From positions 1 through 45,436 of IMG/VR virus record IMGVR_UViG_3300045996_004602: 45,436 nucleotides of DNA; one strand, 5' to 3'. Below are positions 30,457 through 39,087 of this stretch, piece by piece (position 1 is the stretch's first letter; each line of letters opens with the position of its first letter). Position numbers and translations under genes: made by a program. The notes below the pieces were generated by a model. The model saw only the letters and a list, made by a program, of their open reading frames with translations, made no database searches and was not told the DNA's origin. The DNA comes from a virus.

Positions 30457-31461
30457 ATGCCGCTCACTAATCTCGCTGCTCTCTGGACTCCGGACCTCTG
30501 GATTCAGGGTGTCGCCGAAGCCGCCCGCTCCCTCCCGAGCGTTCTCAACTCCGGAGCCGTCACCCGCTCCGAACTCCTCGACAGCATCGCCACCGGTCCC
30601 GGTGTGTCCGCGAAGATGCCCTTCTTCCGCGACGTGACCGATGAGGACGACGAGGTTCAGGCGGAGAACACCGCCGCGACCACGACCGCCCTCGCGAGCG
30701 CGCAGCAAATCTGCACCATCCTCAACCGTCAGTTCGGTTATGACATCACCGCGCTTTCCGCGCAGGTGTCCGGCTCCGATCCCGTGGCTTACGCCACGTC
30801 GCAGATCGCCGCCCGCCGTCTGATGGCTCGTCTCAAGACTCTCATCGCGGTTCTCCGTGGTTCCTTCGGTGTCGCGGCCATGGCCGCTGCCTCCAAGGAC
30901 ATCCACTTGGAGACCACCGTCGGTCTCGGTGCTGGCAACCTCATCACCGGTGCGACCGTCATCGACGCGCTGACCCTTATGGGCGAGCTGAACGACGCCG
31001 TCCGCAACGGCGTGTGCCTCATGCACCCGGTGGTGCGTGGCAACCTCCTCAAGCAGGACGAAATCGACTTCCAGCGCCCCTCGTCCGGCGGCAATACGCT
31101 GGAGACCTACAAAGGCATCCCGCTCTTTGTCTCCAACAAGCTCGTCCGTGCGGGCACGACCAGCGGCCTCGTTTACGAGACCTACATTATGTCCCGTGGC
31201 GTGGTCGGCTACGGCGAGAAGGCACAGGCCGGCGACGTGATCGACGTTGCCTCGCTCCAGTTCGACACGGACAAGTCGAAGAACAACCAGCAGATTTACG
31301 ACCGCACCCGCTTCATCATGCACCTTAACGGGCTGAAGTGGACCGGCACGCCCGCTGGCCAGTCGGCGACCAACGCCGAACTCGCGACCGCTGCGAACTG
31401 GGCGCTCGCCTTCGGCACCGCCGACCGTGTGGGCGCGGTGCGCATCCTGTCCAACGGCTAA
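30457..31461 (+). CDS. Major capsid protein (Gp13-like, HK97 fold)
   Basis: 334 aa. AENTAATTTALASAQQICTI, NRQFGYDITALSAQVSGSDP and TLIAVLRGSFGVAA match the phage coat proteins I know as Gp13-like HK97-fold capsids, along with YKGIPLFVSNKLVRAGTTSG and GYGEKA. It comes after scaffold and before head completion genes. A 72-nt A/C-rich leader (ACAAGGTAAACTACA) precedes the ATG. Highly expressed by expectation. Confidence 0.8.
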   Translation: MPLTNLAALWTPDLWIQGVAEAARSLPSVLNSGAVTRSELLDSIATGPGVSAKMPFFRDVTDEDDEVQAENTAATTTALASAQQICTILNRQFGYDITALSAQVSGSDPVAYATSQIAARRLMARLKTLIAVLRGSFGVAAMAAASKDIHLETTVGLGAGNLITGATVIDALTLMGELNDAVRNGVCLMHPVVRGNLLKQDEIDFQRPSSGGNTLETYKGIPLFVSNKLVRAGTTSGLVYETYIMSRGVVGYGEKAQAGDVIDVASLQFDTDKSKNNQQIYDRTRFIMHLNGLKWTGTPAGQSATNAELATAANWALAFGTADRVGAVRILSNG

Positions 31462-31506
31462 GCACTCGCCGCCGTTTAAACATCATCCAACCGGAGACCC
31501 CGACCA

Positions 31507-32064
31507 ATGGCCAAGATCACTGCTAAAACGACTGCCGCTGCCAAACCCGCGAACGTGTTCGCAAAGCCTGCCCCCGCCGCCGTTGGTGATGGGGAGCAGG
31601 CCCCGGTTGCGGATGTTGGTCAGGGCGCTCCGGTTGCTGATGAAGGCGCTGACTTCTCCATCGACGGTGAGGACGAGGTTCAGAAAGAAGAGAAGGCCCC
31701 TGAGCAGCCGATTGTTGAGAAGCCTGCTGAGGAAGCCAAACCCGCGAAGGCTCCGAAGCCTACGCCCGCAGCCAAGAAGGCCGTTGCTCCGTCCATCGAC
31801 GGTGAGGACGAAATTCGCGAGGGTGGTGCAAGCCGTGCCGTCGTTGAAGCAGCCAGGAACGCGGAGGCCGAGGCCCGTCTGCGTCAGTCCCAAAACGAAG
31901 CGGTGGAGAACGCGCAGCACATCGCCCGCTTGAGCAAACTCGGTTCGGAGAACACGCGCCGCATCCGTCTCGAAAAGCTGTCTCGCACGGAGTCGTCGGT
32001 GCGCGAACTCATCGCCGAAAACGAGGCGCTCAAGGCGGAGAACGCCGCACTTAAAAAGAAGTAA
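31507..32064 (+). CDS. Low-complexity and coiled-coil protein, possible head accessory
   Basis: 185 aa. An Ala/Pro/Lys-rich N-terminal region (1-100) contains two copies of SIDGEDE; the C-terminal third is a coiled coil (NAEAEARLRQSQNEAVENAQ, RELIAENEALKAENAALKKK). No enzymatic fold. Position after the capsid gene suggests a head decoration or tail-connector role; not recognised. Confidence 0.6.
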   Translation: MAKITAKTTAAAKPANVFAKPAPAAVGDGEQAPVADVGQGAPVADEGADFSIDGEDEVQKEEKAPEQPIVEKPAEEAKPAKAPKPTPAAKKAVAPSIDGEDEIREGGASRAVVEAARNAEAEARLRQSQNEAVENAQHIARLSKLGSENTRRIRLEKLSRTESSVRELIAENEALKAENAALKKK

Positions 32065-32118
32065 CCCAATTCCCCCGCAGGTAAACCGGGGGCGGTCTTG
32101 GTGTATTGGTCAAAACTT

Positions 32119-32147
32119 GGCCCGCCCGTCGGTAACGAGGGCGGGCC
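32119..32147 (+). terminator. Strong GC hairpin before the head-completion gene
   Basis: GGCCCGCCC (32119-32127) pairs with GGGCGGGCC (32139-32147), followed by TTGCAATATCT. The T-run is weak, so termination may be partial. Confidence 0.6.
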
Positions 32148-32171
32148 TTGCAATATCTGGAGACGTAAAAA

Positions 32172-32519
32172 TTGAACTGCGATTTCACAAAGGAACTCTC
32201 CGACGGATTCATCGAAGCGGCTGATGGCGTGGGGATGGGCGTAACGCTCCGGCACAAGGGCCGACTGATCCGAGCCATTGAGGATACGCAGACCGCAGGC
32301 CTCGAATTTATGGACGGTGGGGCGATGGAAGACGGCACCCGCACTTTCTGCGCCTTCAAAGCCGACTTCGGAACGATCCAGCCGCAGGCGGAAGAGAAGA
32401 TCGAACTCATGCCCAATCCGAAGACGGGCGGGGCTCCGATCAAACTGAGAATTCAGAATCCGGATACAAAGCAGATCGACCCGACCGTCCGCCTTATCTG
32501 CCGGCCCGAGACCAAATAA
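32172..32519 (+). CDS. Head-tail joining candidate with TTG start
   Basis: 115 aa beginning NCDFTKELSDGFIEAADGVG, then KGRLIRAIEDTQTAGLEFMD and IKLRIQNPDTKQIDPTVRLI. The start is a TTG within AAAATTGAACT, with GGAG about 9 nt upstream; the next in-frame ATG (GVGMGVT) would remove 20 residues of what looks like the fold. No family recognised; the head-to-tail position suggests a connector. Confidence 0.6.
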   Translation: MNCDFTKELSDGFIEAADGVGMGVTLRHKGRLIRAIEDTQTAGLEFMDGGAMEDGTRTFCAFKADFGTIQPQAEEKIELMPNPKTGGAPIKLRIQNPDTKQIDPTVRLICRPETK

Positions 32520-32547
32520 CCCGACCAACAAATCACGTTTAAACGAA

Positions 32548-35500
32548 ATGAATTCGACCCTCCTTCTTTACGTCTGCCTCTCGAACCCGGCCCGTTCGGC
32601 GCTTATCGCCAACTCGTCCAGCACCTACGCCCCCGCGAAGCCGGAATTCGTTCTGCGCGACACGGTGACGCTGCGGGTGCGGTTCTACGAACTCTCGAAC
32701 TCGACCGGCCTCCTCGAACAACAGGACATCGGCGAGAACGCTACGCTTTCCTTTGGCGGCAAGAAAACGAACGCCATCGTGTCGTCCCTGGCATTTCTGT
32801 TCTTCACGAATGCCCTTACTCGCAACGCCGACGAGCCCACCGACATTTTCTGGGAGGGTGAGTTGGACCTGAACACGGAGGAATTCATCACGGCATTCGG
32901 CACCGATACCACCACGGCGCTTACCTGTGAGCTGGAGGTTTCTGAGGACGCGGAGCGCCGCACGGTGGCTCAGTTTGAAGCAACCGGCATTTTCGATGTC
33001 ATCCGGGGTGGGGAGGCCGCGCCTACGCCGGCTGTGCCTCCGATGCCCAGTGCGCCAATCAATGATACGCTTTTTGGCGGCGTCACCGGCGCGTGGGTTC
33101 AGCGCACGTTCCCCGCGGTTTGGCAAAAGTTCATCGACAACGTTTCGCTCCTCTTCCCGTGGAGCCGGCTCAGTGGCGTCCCTGCGACCTTCCCTCCGTC
33201 GGCACACAATCACGACGCCTCGGCCATCACCACGGGCACGATTGATGTTGCGCGCCTTCCTGCGCTTTCCCTGACCGCGACGCTGTCGGTGGCGAACGCA
33301 GCCGCCCGTTTGGCACTGACCGCCGCCGCTGCTCAAGGGAAGATCGTTGTTGATGCCGACACCGGCAAAAGTTGGGGCCTCGTCACTGGAGGCAACCCGG
33401 CGACGGCGGGTGATTGGGTTCAGGTCGGCGACCGTGAAATCGACATGGACGACGTTGTCGGACTCCCGGCGGCGCTCGATGCAAAGGCCGAAGACGCTGA
33501 TTTCGTTATCGACGACTTTTTCACCTCCGACTCGCCAAGCGACTTCGTGGGTGAGGTCAACGCCGCGTTCTACAATCACGCCAGCGAGATTTTTGCCCGT
33601 CCGACCTATGGAGAGGTGACGGACGAAATCGCCGCCGAGAATATGGCCAGCGGCGGTCGCGTGGCACTTGGCACGCTTTCAACGGCAGGCAACACCAATG
33701 CCGCCGCCGTATCCTCGCTGAACCGCCGCCTTCTTGTTGAAGCGACGATTGGTGTGGGCGCGGGTGCCTTTACGCGCACGATCACGCTTCAGACCACGAA
33801 CGCGCAGGCTGGTGACGAGCGGGAAATCGTCATTGCGATGCCGGCCTCGACGAATCCGACCATTGAGATTCGCAACGCCACCTCGGGTGGAACCCTGCTC
33901 GGCACGGTTCCAACGGACGCGCTCGTTGCGCGGTCGTGGACGTTGTGGACCCGCTATAACGGTGCGTCGTGGAACGTTTGCTCGCTCCAACCGAACAGCG
34001 CCAAGGAATACGTTTCGGCCTACGTGGACCCGATTGCCGCACAACGGATCGGTTCCGACCAAGCGATCAGTGATGGCGTCACCCCCAACCGCGCACAGGT
34101 TCAAGGGCCGTTTGTCGGTGGATCACGCGGCTGGTTCGCGGGCGCGGTTTCCGCGACGTGGCGTGGTTTGGTTACGGTGCCGACGACTAATCCGGCAGCG
34201 AGCGCGTATCTCTTTCTGGTCAACTCCGTGGCCGGGGCCGAGACGGCGAACAGCCTGATTTCCTATATCTTCCCGAACGGGAGGCTGGAGATTAACGCGC
34301 TTGGCACGGGCGGATTCACGAATTCACGCTCGTTCAACTATTCTGGTTTCCGGGCGGCATATTCCGGCCAAACAGGCATTCTTGAAATCGCGTTCACCAG
34401 TGGGACGACGAATCCGATTGTGCGGTGGAACGACGTGGACATCAGCGTGAACTTCACCGCTGCGACGGCTGGCACGCCACCCGCATGGATCGACGCCGCT
34501 CTCGTCTCCACGTATCACGTCACGGCCTACAATTGGCCCGCTGGTCCGGCTCCTATCGGCTGCTGGATCAACGGCACACTCACCGATGCAGAACGGGCGT
34601 CATGGCGAGCCACTGGCAACGCCCCCTATTGGGTAGCAGCGGGCGGAAGCCAGGCACTCGCAATTTCATCGGACTTCTCGGCTGGCGTGGACAGTTGGGG
34701 AGCCGCGCAAGGTGCGGTCGTGGGCAATGTCGATGCCATCGGTGGCATTGATAATGTCCTTGAACTGAATACCGGCGGTGGCACCGGGGCGGCGGCGAGC
34801 CGTGACCTTGGTTTGGGTAACATCGTTGGACGAACGATCCGCCTTCGCTTCGACGTTTATCGCCCGTCTGCGAACACTGCCGGCACGCATATCAATATCC
34901 GGGACGGGGGTTCTGGTTTGCTGACGCCGACATTGGATTTCGTTCCGCCTGCCGACACATGGACCTCTTACGACGTGGTCATCCCGATGGCCAATCCGAC
35001 CACGGCCCTGCAATTCCGTCTCGCGATTGCCGCCACCTCCGGAGGCACATTGGGAACGGGTGACAAGGTGTATTTCAAAAACGTCAAGGTGAACCTGATG
35101 GGGGCACTTTCCATTCCGGTCGCTCAGGGCACCTACCTTGACGACGCAACATCCATCGGTGGAAACTTGGCAACGCTGACGGGAATGTTTGCTCCGGCAC
35201 AAAGCGGGAAAATCACGTCCACCACGCTCAAGGGTTACGTCGATCCTATCGTCACGCAGCGCCTATCCGCCGATCAGATCATCAGCGATGGCCTGACCAC
35301 GAACCGTGCACAGGTCCAGATTTCCGGCACACGAGGAAATCTTGCAGGCGCTTCGGCCGTAACGTGGCGGGGGCTAGTGACTGTGCCATCGAGTAACCCA
35401 GCGGCCACCTTGGGATTATTTGCCGTCCAATCTTCGGCGACCAGCCTCGGCGGAGTCTTCAGTTTGTGCTGTTTCGTGGGGACGACCGGCGCGCTTTCTA

Positions 35501-36657
35501 TCGAACAACAAACGACGCCAGTAAACACGCACATCGTGAAGGTCATATACCCGGCGTTCCGTTCGACTTACTCAGGTCAGACGGGGATTCTTGAGGTATA
35601 TATCACTCCTTTGGCTGTCGTGGTGCGTTGGAATGACGTCGATATCTCAAGCGCATTTTCAGCGGCCAATATCGGCACTCCGCCGCCGTGGTTGGATACT
35701 ACGTTGGTCAGCACCTATCACCTGACCGGCTACAACTGGCCTGCCGGCCCCGCTCCAATCGGATGTTGGATTCTCGGAGCGTTGTCCGCAGATGACCGCA
35801 CCTACTGGCGCACGACTGGTAAGCCGCCCGCATGGGTCGTTCCCGGCGGGAGCCGATCCGCCGCAGCGAGTGCGCTGACTGGCGACTCCTCGACGTTCAC
35901 GGGCGGTCCCGGAACGTGGCAGCAGTGGTCCAACGGCGCATTGGTGGTCTCTGGCGGAAAAGCCAACCTGACCATCGGGAGTGCATTTCTCGGTATGCGT
36001 GCGATCATCGCCTCGGCGGAAAATACGCTCACAGCGAACCGGGCTTACCGCGTCACCTACACCATCAGCGGATTGGTGGGAACTGCGACTTTCCGTTACA
36101 ACGACAACGGTGCAGCATCTCCAATCCGCACCATTGTGGCGGATGGCACATACTCGGACGATGTGCTGCTCACGACTTTCACGTCTATCGGTTTCGGCGG
36201 ATCAAATGGCGCTACCTTCGCCGTAGATGACATTACCGCGTTGCCTCTCGGCGCGCTCTCTCTCCCCGGAGTGCAGCCCATCGCGGTCATGGACGACTGG
36301 ACCGGCATCGGTGGGAACGCCGCCCGCCTCGTAGGCATGACGCCGGTGACGGACATCCGCTTCTGGCGGGTCAGCGCCGACACGGCGACCAACGGCAACC
36401 AGCAGCTCCTTGGTGGCGATGTCGTCGATTCTACGAAGGACGTGATCGACCTCATTGAGCAGACCACGACCGGAACCCCGACGACGACCATCGGTAGCGC
36501 GTCCGCCGGCGCTCAATACAAGGCCTCCGGCGCGCTATCCGCCGGTATCAATCCTGTCACTACCGTCACCCGCAAGCTCGCGAGCAACGCCATCTGGATC
36601 GGCTCCAACACCACGGACACCGTCCGCACAACCATCACCGGCCACCGCGCCGCTTAA
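32548..36657 (+). CDS. Large virion protein with duplicated lectin-like domain
   Basis: 1369 aa. The N-terminal ~160 residues (FVLRDTVTLRVRFYELSNST, FWEGELDLNTEEFITAFGTD) resemble a baseplate/fibre-type N-terminal beta domain. SAHNHDASAITTGTIDVARL (about 225) is a common fibre motif. Two long repeats of ~405 residues (from 492 and 897) each carry RAQVQ, TWRGLVTVP, YSGQTGILE, VRWNDVDIS, STYH(V/L)T and YNWPAGPAPIGCW; their beta-rich character suggests lectin-like (LamG-type) receptor binding. It sits between head completion and tail genes; a receptor-binding fibre or head decoration is likely. Confidence 0.75.
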   Translation: MNSTLLLYVCLSNPARSALIANSSSTYAPAKPEFVLRDTVTLRVRFYELSNSTGLLEQQDIGENATLSFGGKKTNAIVSSLAFLFFTNALTRNADEPTDIFWEGELDLNTEEFITAFGTDTTTALTCELEVSEDAERRTVAQFEATGIFDVIRGGEAAPTPAVPPMPSAPINDTLFGGVTGAWVQRTFPAVWQKFIDNVSLLFPWSRLSGVPATFPPSAHNHDASAITTGTIDVARLPALSLTATLSVANAAARLALTAAAAQGKIVVDADTGKSWGLVTGGNPATAGDWVQVGDREIDMDDVVGLPAALDAKAEDADFVIDDFFTSDSPSDFVGEVNAAFYNHASEIFARPTYGEVTDEIAAENMASGGRVALGTLSTAGNTNAAAVSSLNRRLLVEATIGVGAGAFTRTITLQTTNAQAGDEREIVIAMPASTNPTIEIRNATSGGTLLGTVPTDALVARSWTLWTRYNGASWNVCSLQPNSAKEYVSAYVDPIAAQRIGSDQAISDGVTPNRAQVQGPFVGGSRGWFAGAVSATWRGLVTVPTTNPAASAYLFLVNSVAGAETANSLISYIFPNGRLEINALGTGGFTNSRSFNYSGFRAAYSGQTGILEIAFTSGTTNPIVRWNDVDISVNFTAATAGTPPAWIDAALVSTYHVTAYNWPAGPAPIGCWINGTLTDAERASWRATGNAPYWVAAGGSQALAISSDFSAGVDSWGAAQGAVVGNVDAIGGIDNVLELNTGGGTGAAASRDLGLGNIVGRTIRLRFDVYRPSANTAGTHINIRDGGSGLLTPTLDFVPPADTWTSYDVVIPMANPTTALQFRLAIAATSGGTLGTGDKVYFKNVKVNLMGALSIPVAQGTYLDDATSIGGNLATLTGMFAPAQSGKITSTTLKGYVDPIVTQRLSADQIISDGLTTNRAQVQISGTRGNLAGASAVTWRGLVTVPSSNPAATLGLFAVQSSATSLGGVFSLCCFVGTTGALSIEQQTTPVNTHIVKVIYPAFRSTYSGQTGILEVYITPLAVVVRWNDVDISSAFSAANIGTPPPWLDTTLVSTYHLTGYNWPAGPAPIGCWILGALSADDRTYWRTTGKPPAWVVPGGSRSAAASALTGDSSTFTGGPGTWQQWSNGALVVSGGKANLTIGSAFLGMRAIIASAENTLTANRAYRVTYTISGLVGTATFRYNDNGAASPIRTIVADGTYSDDVLLTTFTSIGFGGSNGATFAVDDITALPLGALSLPGVQPIAVMDDWTGIGGNAARLVGMTPVTDIRFWRVSADTATNGNQQLLGGDVVDSTKDVIDLIEQTTTGTPTTTIGSASAGAQYKASGALSAGINPVTTVTRKLASNAIWIGSNTTDTVRTTITGHRAA
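34021..35235 (+). repeat. Intragenic domain repeat copy 1 (residues 492-896)
   Basis: Starts YVDPIAAQRIGSDQAISDG. Shares YSGQTGILE, VRWNDVDIS and NWPAGPAPIGCW with copy 2. Contains an extra segment (SDFSAGVDSWGA ...) at its end similar to a carbohydrate-binding module. Confidence 0.75.
35236..36440 (+). repeat. Intragenic domain repeat copy 2 (residues 897 on)
   Basis: Starts YVDPIVTQRLSADQIISDG; diverged from copy 1 but with the same order of motifs (TWRGLVTVP, YSGQTGILE, VRWNDVDIS, NWPAGPAPIGCW). The downstream boundary is approximate. Confidence 0.7.
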
Positions 36658-36660
36658 TCC

Positions 36661-37143
36661 ATGAGCGAAGAACTCCCTCCTGAAGAGACCACACCGCCGG
36701 GATTCCCATCCTACGCATGCTCCATCGGCACAGTGATCGACCACCGTGACGGCGGCTATGTCATCGCCACGCCGGACGGTCGGACAATCGGCATCGGTGC
36801 GAACGGCGAACCGAGCGAGACGAATGTCGAAGCGGACATCGCGAGTCCGCCCGCGCCCGTTCTGACCGTCGAGCAAATCTGGAATGACTGGCTTGCTGGT
36901 TACATCACGGACCCCGTCACCGGCATCGAGCTGAAGGCCAACCGCCAAGCGAGGAATGACTTCATCGGGCAGGCGACCTTGCTACGCGAAGCCTTGGATG
37001 GCGGTGCCCTCACCGGGGCGGACCCCGTCACGGTATGGGACCGCTCCAACGTGCCGCATGAACTCACTGTCACCAACTGCCGGGCGCTACTTCTCCGCTA
37101 CGGAATCGCGTGGCAAACCGCCTTCAACGAACTCGCTCCATAA
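36661..37143 (+). CDS. DUF4376-like tail-fibre-associated protein
   Basis: 160 aa. Begins with a Pro/Glu-rich stretch and a beta part (SIGTVIDHRDGGYVIATPDG). The C-terminal half (ELKANRQARNDFIGQATLLR, VTVWDRSNVPHELTVTNCRA, LLLRYGIAWQTAF) matches the helical DUF4376 pattern found downstream of phage fibre genes. It starts 4 nt after the large fibre-like gene, so a fibre chaperone or partner role fits. Confidence 0.6.
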   Translation: MSEELPPEETTPPGFPSYACSIGTVIDHRDGGYVIATPDGRTIGIGANGEPSETNVEADIASPPAPVLTVEQIWNDWLAGYITDPVTGIELKANRQARNDFIGQATLLREALDGGALTGADPVTVWDRSNVPHELTVTNCRALLLRYGIAWQTAFNELAP

Positions 37144-37145
37144 CC

Positions 37146-37838
37146 ATGAAACCGACTTTCACCTTCATACTCATCGCTTCTCTCACCCTCGGCTTGTTCG
37201 GTTGTAAGACCAACCGCGTCGAAGACGTATATATTCCCGACACCGGACCCGTGCTCGAAGCGCTCAACGCGAACGAGGCGACCGTCCTCGGCAAAATCGA
37301 AGGTATCGCCGACGCGTCGGATTCAATCGTGAAGGTGACGAAGGGGACGGCCTATGAAGCACCTGCCGCCGCCGCCGGAGCTACGATCCAGAACGCCATC
37401 ACGGACATCCGCGCATCCATCGCCGCAAACCCGGCGGCGAAGATGGAGAAGGTCGTAAAGCAGTTGCTCGATGCTATCGAACAACTGAAAGCGATCATCG
37501 TTACGCTTCAGCGCGAGAATCAAGAACTACGCGACGCCAATGCGAAACGGTGGTATTGGGTCCTGTCGGGGCTCGGTGTTGCCTGCACATTGGGCGCGGT
37601 TGCGTCTGGTTTTTTCTCCGGTTCAATACCGGTCATTGGGCCGATGCTCGGACCTCGTATCGGCGTTCTCCTGGGATCGCTTGCCGGGACATGCTTCCTC
37701 CTCGTCTATCTCTTCAATTGGGCTCGGAACCATCCGACACACGTTGCCGTAATCGTCGTGGGACTGCTCGGGACCGCTGCGGGCCTCGCGTGGCACAATC
37801 ATATCACTGATCGGGAGGAGAAAGCGGCCAAATCTTGA
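37146..37838 (+). CDS. Predicted lipoprotein with C-terminal membrane helices
   Basis: 230 aa. Signal peptide and lipobox (FILIASLTLGLFGCKTN, C20 or so). The middle is helical/coiled-coil (MEKVVKQLLDAIEQLKAIIV, TLQRENQELRDANAKRWYWV). Three hydrophobic segments follow (about 133-155, 163-188, 196-212). A lipid anchor combined with TM helices is an unusual topology; a lysis or superinfection-exclusion role is possible. Confidence 0.6.
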   Translation: MKPTFTFILIASLTLGLFGCKTNRVEDVYIPDTGPVLEALNANEATVLGKIEGIADASDSIVKVTKGTAYEAPAAAAGATIQNAITDIRASIAANPAAKMEKVVKQLLDAIEQLKAIIVTLQRENQELRDANAKRWYWVLSGLGVACTLGAVASGFFSGSIPVIGPMLGPRIGVLLGSLAGTCFLLVYLFNWARNHPTHVAVIVVGLLGTAAGLAWHNHITDREEKAAKS

Positions 37839-37860
37839 CTCCGCTTGCATAGATAGAATG
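37834..37860 (+). promoter_or_regulatory. TTGACT-N13-TAGAATG element
   Basis: TCTTGACT, 13-nt spacer, TAGAATG, the last ATG being the start of the small membrane gene (37858). Same arrangement as at 27051 and 29942 but lacking the AAA before TTGACT. Confidence 0.35.
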
Positions 37861-38112
37861 TCCATTCGCGCCATCCTCCTTTCGCTGATCCAAGATCGTG
37901 TTGTCGTAACCGGGGGAGGCATCGGAGGCGGGAGTCTCACGGTCGCCAAAGCTGCGGATCACACGATCCTAACCGTCGAAAGACTTGTCGCCCTCCAGCC
38001 CTACGCGGTGTTTTTCGCGACGGTGTTTGGTGGGCTCTGCTCTTTCCTGACCGCGTGCTATGTTGCCTTCAAAATCTATCGCCTTTGGAAAACACCGAAG
38101 GCCTTGGAGTGA
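37858..38112 (+). CDS. Small membrane protein, holin-like candidate
   Basis: 84 aa with one clear transmembrane helix (about 46-70, PYAVFFATVFGGLCSFLTAC) and a basic C-terminus (FKIYRLWKTPKALE). Size and position next to the lipoprotein would suit a holin, but no endolysin is nearby. The stop overlaps the next start (TGATG). Confidence 0.5.
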   Translation: MSIRAILLSLIQDRVVVTGGGIGGGSLTVAKAADHTILTVERLVALQPYAVFFATVFGGLCSFLTACYVAFKIYRLWKTPKALE

Positions 38113-38555
38113 TGAGCGAGACGGTTTCAAAATTTGCCCGGGCGCTAGAGAAGCGCATTCAGTCGCTCATTGAAGCGGCGCTCGATGCTGACACGGACAT
38201 CACGGTCAAGGTCGGCGACGAAAACACGAAGATCAACGGCAAGGTGGTTTTGATTCGTGTCGATGAAGGCCATCAGGTCCATCCTCGGATGAACCTCGTT
38301 GAAGGCCGTTTAAACGTCATCCTCCGGGCGAAGTCGGCGGACGTGGATGCGGACGATATCAATGCGGAGTGGAGCACCATCTGCGGTGTCCTCGACGATG
38401 GCGCATTCGCTACGAATGTCACCGTGGCCAACGAACTGATGATTTACGGCGTCAAGATCACGCCGTTTACCCACGAGGTTGAGGACAACTGCTTCAAAAA
38501 GCGGTGGGTGAAGTTGGTAAACGGATACGTCCCGATCACACCCGTAGCACCGTAG
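38112..38555 (+). CDS. Probable tail terminator or tail completion protein
   Basis: 147 aa: RALEKRIQSLIEAALDADTD, then beta strands (GRLNVILRAKSADVDADDIN, ELMIYGVKITPFTHEVEDNC). Small alpha/beta protein right before the tube-like gene, the normal place for a tail terminator. No sequence-level match. Confidence 0.55.
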   Translation: MSETVSKFARALEKRIQSLIEAALDADTDITVKVGDENTKINGKVVLIRVDEGHQVHPRMNLVEGRLNVILRAKSADVDADDINAEWSTICGVLDDGAFATNVTVANELMIYGVKITPFTHEVEDNCFKKRWVKLVNGYVPITPVAP

Positions 38556-38584
38556 AAATTGACTTGGAGGTGGTAGGTAAGATG
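38556..38584 (+). promoter_or_regulatory. AAATTGACT-N13-TAAGATG element
   Basis: GAAATTGACTTGGAGG: TTGACT, 13 nt, TAAGATG with the ATG of the tail tube candidate (38582). Contains an SD-like GGAGG. Confidence 0.4.
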
Positions 38585-38968
38585 CCCGCCACACTCATCA
38601 ACGCTACTGACCTCGTCTTCGGCGTGCCGCAGGACGAATCCGGCCTCGTTATCGAGAGCCTCTCCGTAACCTTCGACCAGAAGCAAAAGCCCGTTCTCTC
38701 GAAGCAGGGAGAGACGACCGGCATGGCGCTCTACGACCAGAAGTCGAAGATCAGCATTTCCGGTCTGGCCAAGGGCACTGCCGGCCTTCCGGCAACCACG
38801 CTTATCGCGGCCATGGCTGCGCTCGCGAACGTCGCCGAAACCCACGGCCACGGCGTCGCGAACACCGGCTCCATCATCGTCGATAGCATCAAGCACGACC
38901 TCCAGATCGAGGACTTCAAAAAGCTCTCCATCGAGGCGACGCGCTACCCGCTGATGATCACGGCCTGA
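38582..38968 (+). CDS. Tail tube-like protein
   Basis: 128 aa. Beta-rich start (LVFGVPQDESGLVIESLSVT) then QKQKPVLSKQGETTGMALYD and SKISISGLAKGTAGLP, ending in a short amphipathic region (IKHDLQIEDFKKLSIEATRY). Its position between the terminator-like gene and the tail chaperone region fits a tail tube protein; homology not shown by eye. Confidence 0.55.
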   Translation: MPATLINATDLVFGVPQDESGLVIESLSVTFDQKQKPVLSKQGETTGMALYDQKSKISISGLAKGTAGLPATTLIAAMAALANVAETHGHGVANTGSIIVDSIKHDLQIEDFKKLSIEATRYPLMITA

Positions 38969-38987
38969 TCGTCCGCACTCCCACTTT

Positions 38988-39062
38988 AGCAGGCTAGTTC
39001 AGCGGTAGAACGCCGGACTCATAATCCGGAGGTCGAGGGTTCGAGTCCCCCGCCTGCTCCCA
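38988..39062 (+). tRNA. tRNA with CAT anticodon (Met, or Ile2 if modified)
   Basis: Perfect 7-bp acceptor stem (38988-38994 with 39052-39058), D stem GTTC/GAAC, anticodon stem CCGGA/TCCGG with loop CTCATAA (anticodon CAT at 39020-39022), variable AGGTC, T arm with loop TTCGAGT and one A-C mismatch, and an encoded CCA (39060-39062). It begins with A1-U72 and has C at the discriminator, both unusual. A CAT tRNA is read as elongator Met or, after lysidine modification, Ile. It sits in the tail module in the sense direction. Confidence 0.9.
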
Positions 39063-39072
39063 CGTTCAGCTC

Positions 39073-39087
39073 CTCCAAATCACCATG
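39073..39087 (+). promoter_or_regulatory. Leader CTCCAAATCACCATG, first late copy
   Basis: SD-less leader CTCCAAATCACC directly before ATG, also found at 39536-39550 (identical through ATGTCC) and 22457-22471 (one base different). Confidence 0.5.

Noticed and set aside
27333-31323. Long minus-strand ORFs opposite portal, protease and capsid genes (509 and 521 codons)
   Set aside because: Antisense shadows of genes with strong family signatures; no leader or SD.
37146-38112. Definite lysis cassette
   Set aside because: Membrane proteins are present but no lysozyme or amidase is found in the window, so lysis function is kept only as a possibility.
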